A stretch of 64,000 bases of DNA from Selenomonas timonae. GTDB lineage: Bacteria; Bacillota; Negativicutes; Selenomonadales; Selenomonadaceae. The stretch is from assembly GCF_014250475.1 (NCBI RefSeq), contig NZ_CP060204.1:310001-374000 (forward strand). Direction: 5' to 3'. The notes below the pieces were generated by a model. The model had not been told where the DNA came from. It worked only from the letters and a program-made list of their open reading frames with translations, and searched no databases. Both the position numbers and the translations under genes were made by a program. The first letter of the stretch is position 1; every line of letters starts with the position of its first letter. This document shows positions 61,856 through 64,000 of the stretch, one piece after another.

Positions 61856-61884
61856 TTCACAGACAAATATTTTCGTGCTATAAT
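61856..61884 (+). promoter_or_regulatory. Promoter of the second small toxin
   Basis: TTCACA, 17 bases, TATAAT with TG one base before (extended -10). Its leader GGTGTTG...CGGTTAGTC is echoed on the opposing RNA. Confidence 0.75.
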
Positions 61885-61945
61885 GCACGCAGGTGTTGTC
61901 AACAGCGGTAGGCGGTTAGTCTCCTCAAGAGAGGAGGCGATACTT

Positions 61946-62014
61946 GTGACTCTGTACGATTTTCTGTCGTTCATCTTTCTTGTAACGATCTGTATCGTAG
62001 CCTTGAGACCATAA
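61946..62014 (+). CDS. Type I toxin-like membrane peptide, copy 2
   Basis: 22 residues, MTLYDFLSFIFLVTICIVAL then RP; a single predicted membrane helix. The opening MTLYD resembles the MTVYE start of holin-like toxins. The GTG start follows GAGGAGG by 8 bases. The cassette has the same order as copy 1 at 9990-10241: promoter, leader, tiny peptide, bidirectional hairpin and opposing promoter. Function is inferred from architecture. Confidence 0.68.
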   Translation: MTLYDFLSFIFLVTICIVALRP

Positions 62015-62107
62015 GAAGACCCGCCTGCAGTCACCAACTCTAGGCGGGTTTCTTATAACCATTTCTTAGATTACGGGGCTGACCGTTTACCGGCAACACC
62101 TTTTTCT
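62012..62107 (-). ncRNA. Candidate antisense RNA antitoxin, copy 2
   Basis: A promoter at 62114-62142 should start an RNA near 62107 running to the hairpin at 62014-62054. It contains GGTGTTGCCGGTAAACGGTC, near the toxin leader in sequence, and 3' complementarity to the toxin message. Its first 40 bases match copy 1's antisense RNA closely. Confidence 0.58.
62014..62054. terminator. Shared bidirectional terminator of toxin cassette 2
   Basis: AGAAGACCCGCCT / AGGCGGGTTTCTT stem, immediately after the toxin stop codon. Confidence 0.7.
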
Positions 62108-62113
62108 CTGTTT

Positions 62114-62142
62114 ATTATACAATTTCCGTGTATTTCCGTCAA
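62114..62142 (-). promoter_or_regulatory. Antisense RNA promoter, copy 2
   Basis: Minus-strand TTGACG (62137-62142), 17 bases, TATAAT (62114-62119). The -35 box overlaps the last codons of the phosphorylase gene. Confidence 0.78.
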
Positions 62143-62987
62143 CCCTTATCCGACTCTGCATTGTAGACATCCTTGAGCAGTGTCTCTTTGCGCAGGCTGC
62201 GGCATTCGCACGCGCTCTCCTCGGCGGGGACGCTGCGGATGGTGGCGAGCAGGATGTCGCCGATCATGGGCGCATCGTCGTAGAAAATCTGTGAGAGTGT
62301 ATCGTGCGACCACGGGCGGATACCCTCGCCATAGTTGACGACGAAGTACAGCCCCGCATAGCACGCGCCGATCTCACGTGCGAGATAGACCTCGGGTGCA
62401 AGGCTCTGCCCGACGATGTCCGCGTGCCCCTTCAGCATGGCGATCTCGGCGGGACTCTCGAAATGCCGCCCATCTGTGACGGCGTAGATGCCTCGGTCAA
62501 AGATGCGCCCCGTATAGCGTTTCTTTGTCTCCGCAACGAGCGTCGTGCGAAGTTCCGAGCAGAGTGCGTCGCGCATCACGAGCAGATAGCGTCCGTCGAG
62601 CATGACATCCTTGCGTACGGAGAGGTCGAGATAGTCGTTGGGGATGAGGAAGTCACGCGGATCGAGCAGGGGATTCACAGTCCCCACGCCGCCCTCGGAA
62701 AGGATGCGCCGCACGCCCGCGTCTCGCAGCACCCAGAACACCTGCCGCGATGCGTCCGCGCGCGTCACACCGCTGCGCCAGCCGTGCATACGACAGGTCA
62801 GCACGCGCCGCCCCGCGACGGAGAACAGGCGGAATGCGGGACTCTCGCCGTACGGTGTCGCAAAGTGCAGCCCATCTGCGAGGATCTCCACATCGTCCGC
62901 CATCGAGGCACGCGGGAAGTCGCTCGACAGCGTCCCCGAGCCGCCGATGATGGCATATCCCGCCGCAGGAACCTGTTGCTCTGCCAT
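62139..62987 (-). CDS. MTAP-family nucleoside phosphorylase, candidate futalosine-pathway enzyme
   Basis: 282 aa. YAIIGGSGTLSSDF, the EGGVGTVNPLLDPRDF segment, VTDGRHFESPAEIAML and DIVGQSLAPEVYLAREIGAC follow the 5'-methylthioadenosine phosphorylase plan. Its ATG lies one base after the mqnC stop, with GGAGG upstream. In this context it probably cleaves the 6-amino-6-deoxyfutalosine/futalosine nucleoside for menaquinone synthesis rather than (or as well as) methylthioadenosine. The assignment to the pathway is inferred from position. Confidence 0.8.
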   Translation of the reverse strand: MAEQQVPAAGYAIIGGSGTLSSDFPRASMADDVEILADGLHFATPYGESPAFRLFSVAGRRVLTCRMHGWRSGVTRADASRQVFWVLRDAGVRRILSEGGVGTVNPLLDPRDFLIPNDYLDLSVRKDVMLDGRYLLVMRDALCSELRTTLVAETKKRYTGRIFDRGIYAVTDGRHFESPAEIAMLKGHADIVGQSLAPEVYLAREIGACYAGLYFVVNYGEGIRPWSHDTLSQIFYDDAPMIGDILLATIRSVPAEESACECRSLRKETLLKDVYNAESDKG

Positions 62988-62988
62988 G

Positions 62989-64000
62989 CTAAAACCTCCG
63001 TATCACGCGGTAGCGCGTGTCGCGCTGCGCCGGCTCTCTGCCCGCACCGCGTATCAGATCAATCATCTTCTTAATCGACATATTGTACCGCGTTCCCGCC
63101 GCACGCACGACATTCTCCTCAAGCATGATACTCCCAAGATCGTCCGCGCCAAAGCCGAGCGTCAGCTGTCCGATGCGCTCTCCCTGCGTGACCCACGATC
63201 CCTGGATATGCGCGACATTGTCCATGTAGAGACGCGTGACGGCAAGCGTCCGCATATAGTCCCAGCTCGAAGTCTTTTCCCCGCCGAGTGCGGTATTGCC
63301 CGGCTGAAATGTCCACGTGATGAACGCGCGGAAGCCGCCCGTCTCCTCCTGAAGCCGCCGGATATGCTCCATATGCTCCACGCGCTCCGCCATCGTCTCG
63401 CCAAAACCAATCACCATCGTCGCCGTCGACTCCATCCCAATCTTGTGCGCCGTCCGCATCACACGCAGCCAATCCTCGGTCATGATCTTCTTCGGTGCGA
63501 TGAGCCTTCGCACGCGGTCGACGAGGATCTCCGCACCGCCGCCGGGGAGCGAGGCAAGCCCCGCATCCTGCAGCCGCCGCAGCGTGTCCTCAATCGTAAT
63601 GCCCTCCTTTTCGGCAAAGTACAGAATCTCCGTCGCCGTAAAGGAGTGGATCACGATGGAAGGATAGCGATCGCGGATCGCACGCAGCATATTCTCATAG
63701 TAGGAAAGCGGCAGATCGGGATGAATGCCGCCCTGGATCATGACCTGCGTGCCGCCCGCTGCCGCCGTCTCGCCGACCTTCGCGAGAATCTCCTCCATCG
63801 GCAGGAGGTAGCCATCCTCCGCGCCCACCTTTGTATAGAACGCACAGAAACGGCATTCGTTCACGCAGATATTCGTGTAGTTGATGTTGCGGTCAACGAT
63901 GAACGTCACCGTATCGCCGAACCGCCGCCGCCGCTCCGCGTCCGCCGCGCGTCCGAGGTCGATGGGGTCGCCGCTCGTGAGGAGGTCTGCCGCCTCCCGC
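62989..64000 (-). CDS. mqnC: Cyclic dehypoxanthinyl futalosine synthase (5' partial)
   Basis: The frame is open to the right window edge, so the N-terminus is missing (about 337 codons seen). Radical SAM enzyme: the cluster motif CVNECRFCAFYTKVG follows VDRNINYTNI. QVMIQGGIHPDLPLSYYENM, LASLPGGGAEILVDRVRR and FQPGNTALGGE are MqnC-specific. It closes the ring of dehypoxanthine futalosine in menaquinone synthesis, which gives the quinone used for fumarate respiration. Translation probably couples to the phosphorylase gene. Confidence 0.95.
   Translation of the reverse strand, partial: REAADLLTSGDPIDLGRAADAERRRRFGDTVTFIVDRNINYTNICVNECRFCAFYTKVGAEDGYLLPMEEILAKVGETAAAGGTQVMIQGGIHPDLPLSYYENMLRAIRDRYPSIVIHSFTATEILYFAEKEGITIEDTLRRLQDAGLASLPGGGAEILVDRVRRLIAPKKIMTEDWLRVMRTAHKIGMESTATMVIGFGETMAERVEHMEHIRRLQEETGGFRAFITWTFQPGNTALGGEKTSSWDYMRTLAVTRLYMDNVAHIQGSWVTQGERIGQLTLGFGADDLGSIMLEENVVRAAGTRYNMSIKKMIDLIRGAGREPAQRDTRYRVIRRF

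Noticed and set aside
61843-61862. Rex-like palindrome TGTGAA...TTCACA near the ldh promoter
   Set aside because: The spacer is 7 bases rather than the 4 of the Rex operator, and the site is placed at the toxin -35, not at the ldh promoter.
1-64000. CRISPR arrays, tRNA or rRNA genes, prophage blocks
   Set aside because: No regularly spaced repeats, no cloverleaf or rRNA sequences and no phage structural genes were recognised anywhere in the window.

Overview
The window looks like the chromosome of a diderm Firmicute of the Negativicutes, most likely Selenomonas or a close relative. The DNA is GC-rich overall. It combines Firmicute traits (strong AAGGAGG ribosome sites, TTG starts, BirA-regulated biotin genes, PRD-type PTS regulator) with outer-membrane and LPS genes (TonB receptor, OmpM-like porin barrel, LptD, heptose pathway, RND pump). 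An anaerobic lifestyle is suggested by the 2-oxoglutarate:ferredoxin oxidoreductase, DcuC, aspartase, lactate dehydrogenase and the futalosine menaquinone pathway. No rRNA, tRNA or CRISPR array was seen.

Layout. 1-7.1 kb: the 3' part of an outer-membrane protein that fuses a TonB-dependent receptor barrel to a second, porin-like barrel; a frameshifted MATE transporter; an unknown membrane-anchored protein. 7.2-10.4 kb: a bioY-bioD-bioA operon behind a promoter that overlaps a BirA operator, then a type I toxin-antitoxin-like cassette and a 161-bp MITE. 10.4-20.3 kb: two phosphoesterases, purB-purA, a DNA glycosylase-like gene, a YeiH transporter, a chemoreceptor, an ArsC-like gene and a small heat-shock protein. 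20.4-26.2 kb: a minus-strand operon of PRD regulator, ascorbate-type PTS IIA/IIB/IIC and a split transketolase. 26.4-33.3 kb: a peptide and amino-acid catabolism block (gamma-glutamylcyclotransferase, a second MITE, DUF969-DUF979, pcp, aspA, dcuC, M20 peptidase). 33.4-34.5 kb: a stand-alone tyrosine recombinase.

34.5-48.4 kb is a long minus-strand LPS cluster: lptD, heptose synthesis (two rfaE1 paralogs, rfaE2, gmhB, hldD), heptosyltransferases, other glycosyltransferases, an O-antigen ligase and a DUF535 protein. A visibly AT-richer two-gene module (SMC/RecF-like ATPase plus a predicted PD-(D/E)XK nuclease) sits inside it, and is a candidate undescribed defence system. 48.5-55.5 kb: secreted proteins of unknown function, a methyltransferase and an RND efflux pair. 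55.6-60.5 kb: DUF421/DUF3290, korDABC, a beheaded NAD(P)H oxidoreductase and its HxlR regulator. 60.6-64 kb: lactate dehydrogenase, a second copy of the toxin-antitoxin-like cassette, and an MTAP-family phosphorylase with mqnC, which runs off the right edge.

The items most worth follow-up are the double-barrel receptor-porin fusion, the ATPase-nuclease pair in the LPS operon, the two matching toxin/antisense-RNA cassettes and the two equal-length MITEs. All product names come from reading motifs by eye; no database search was run.
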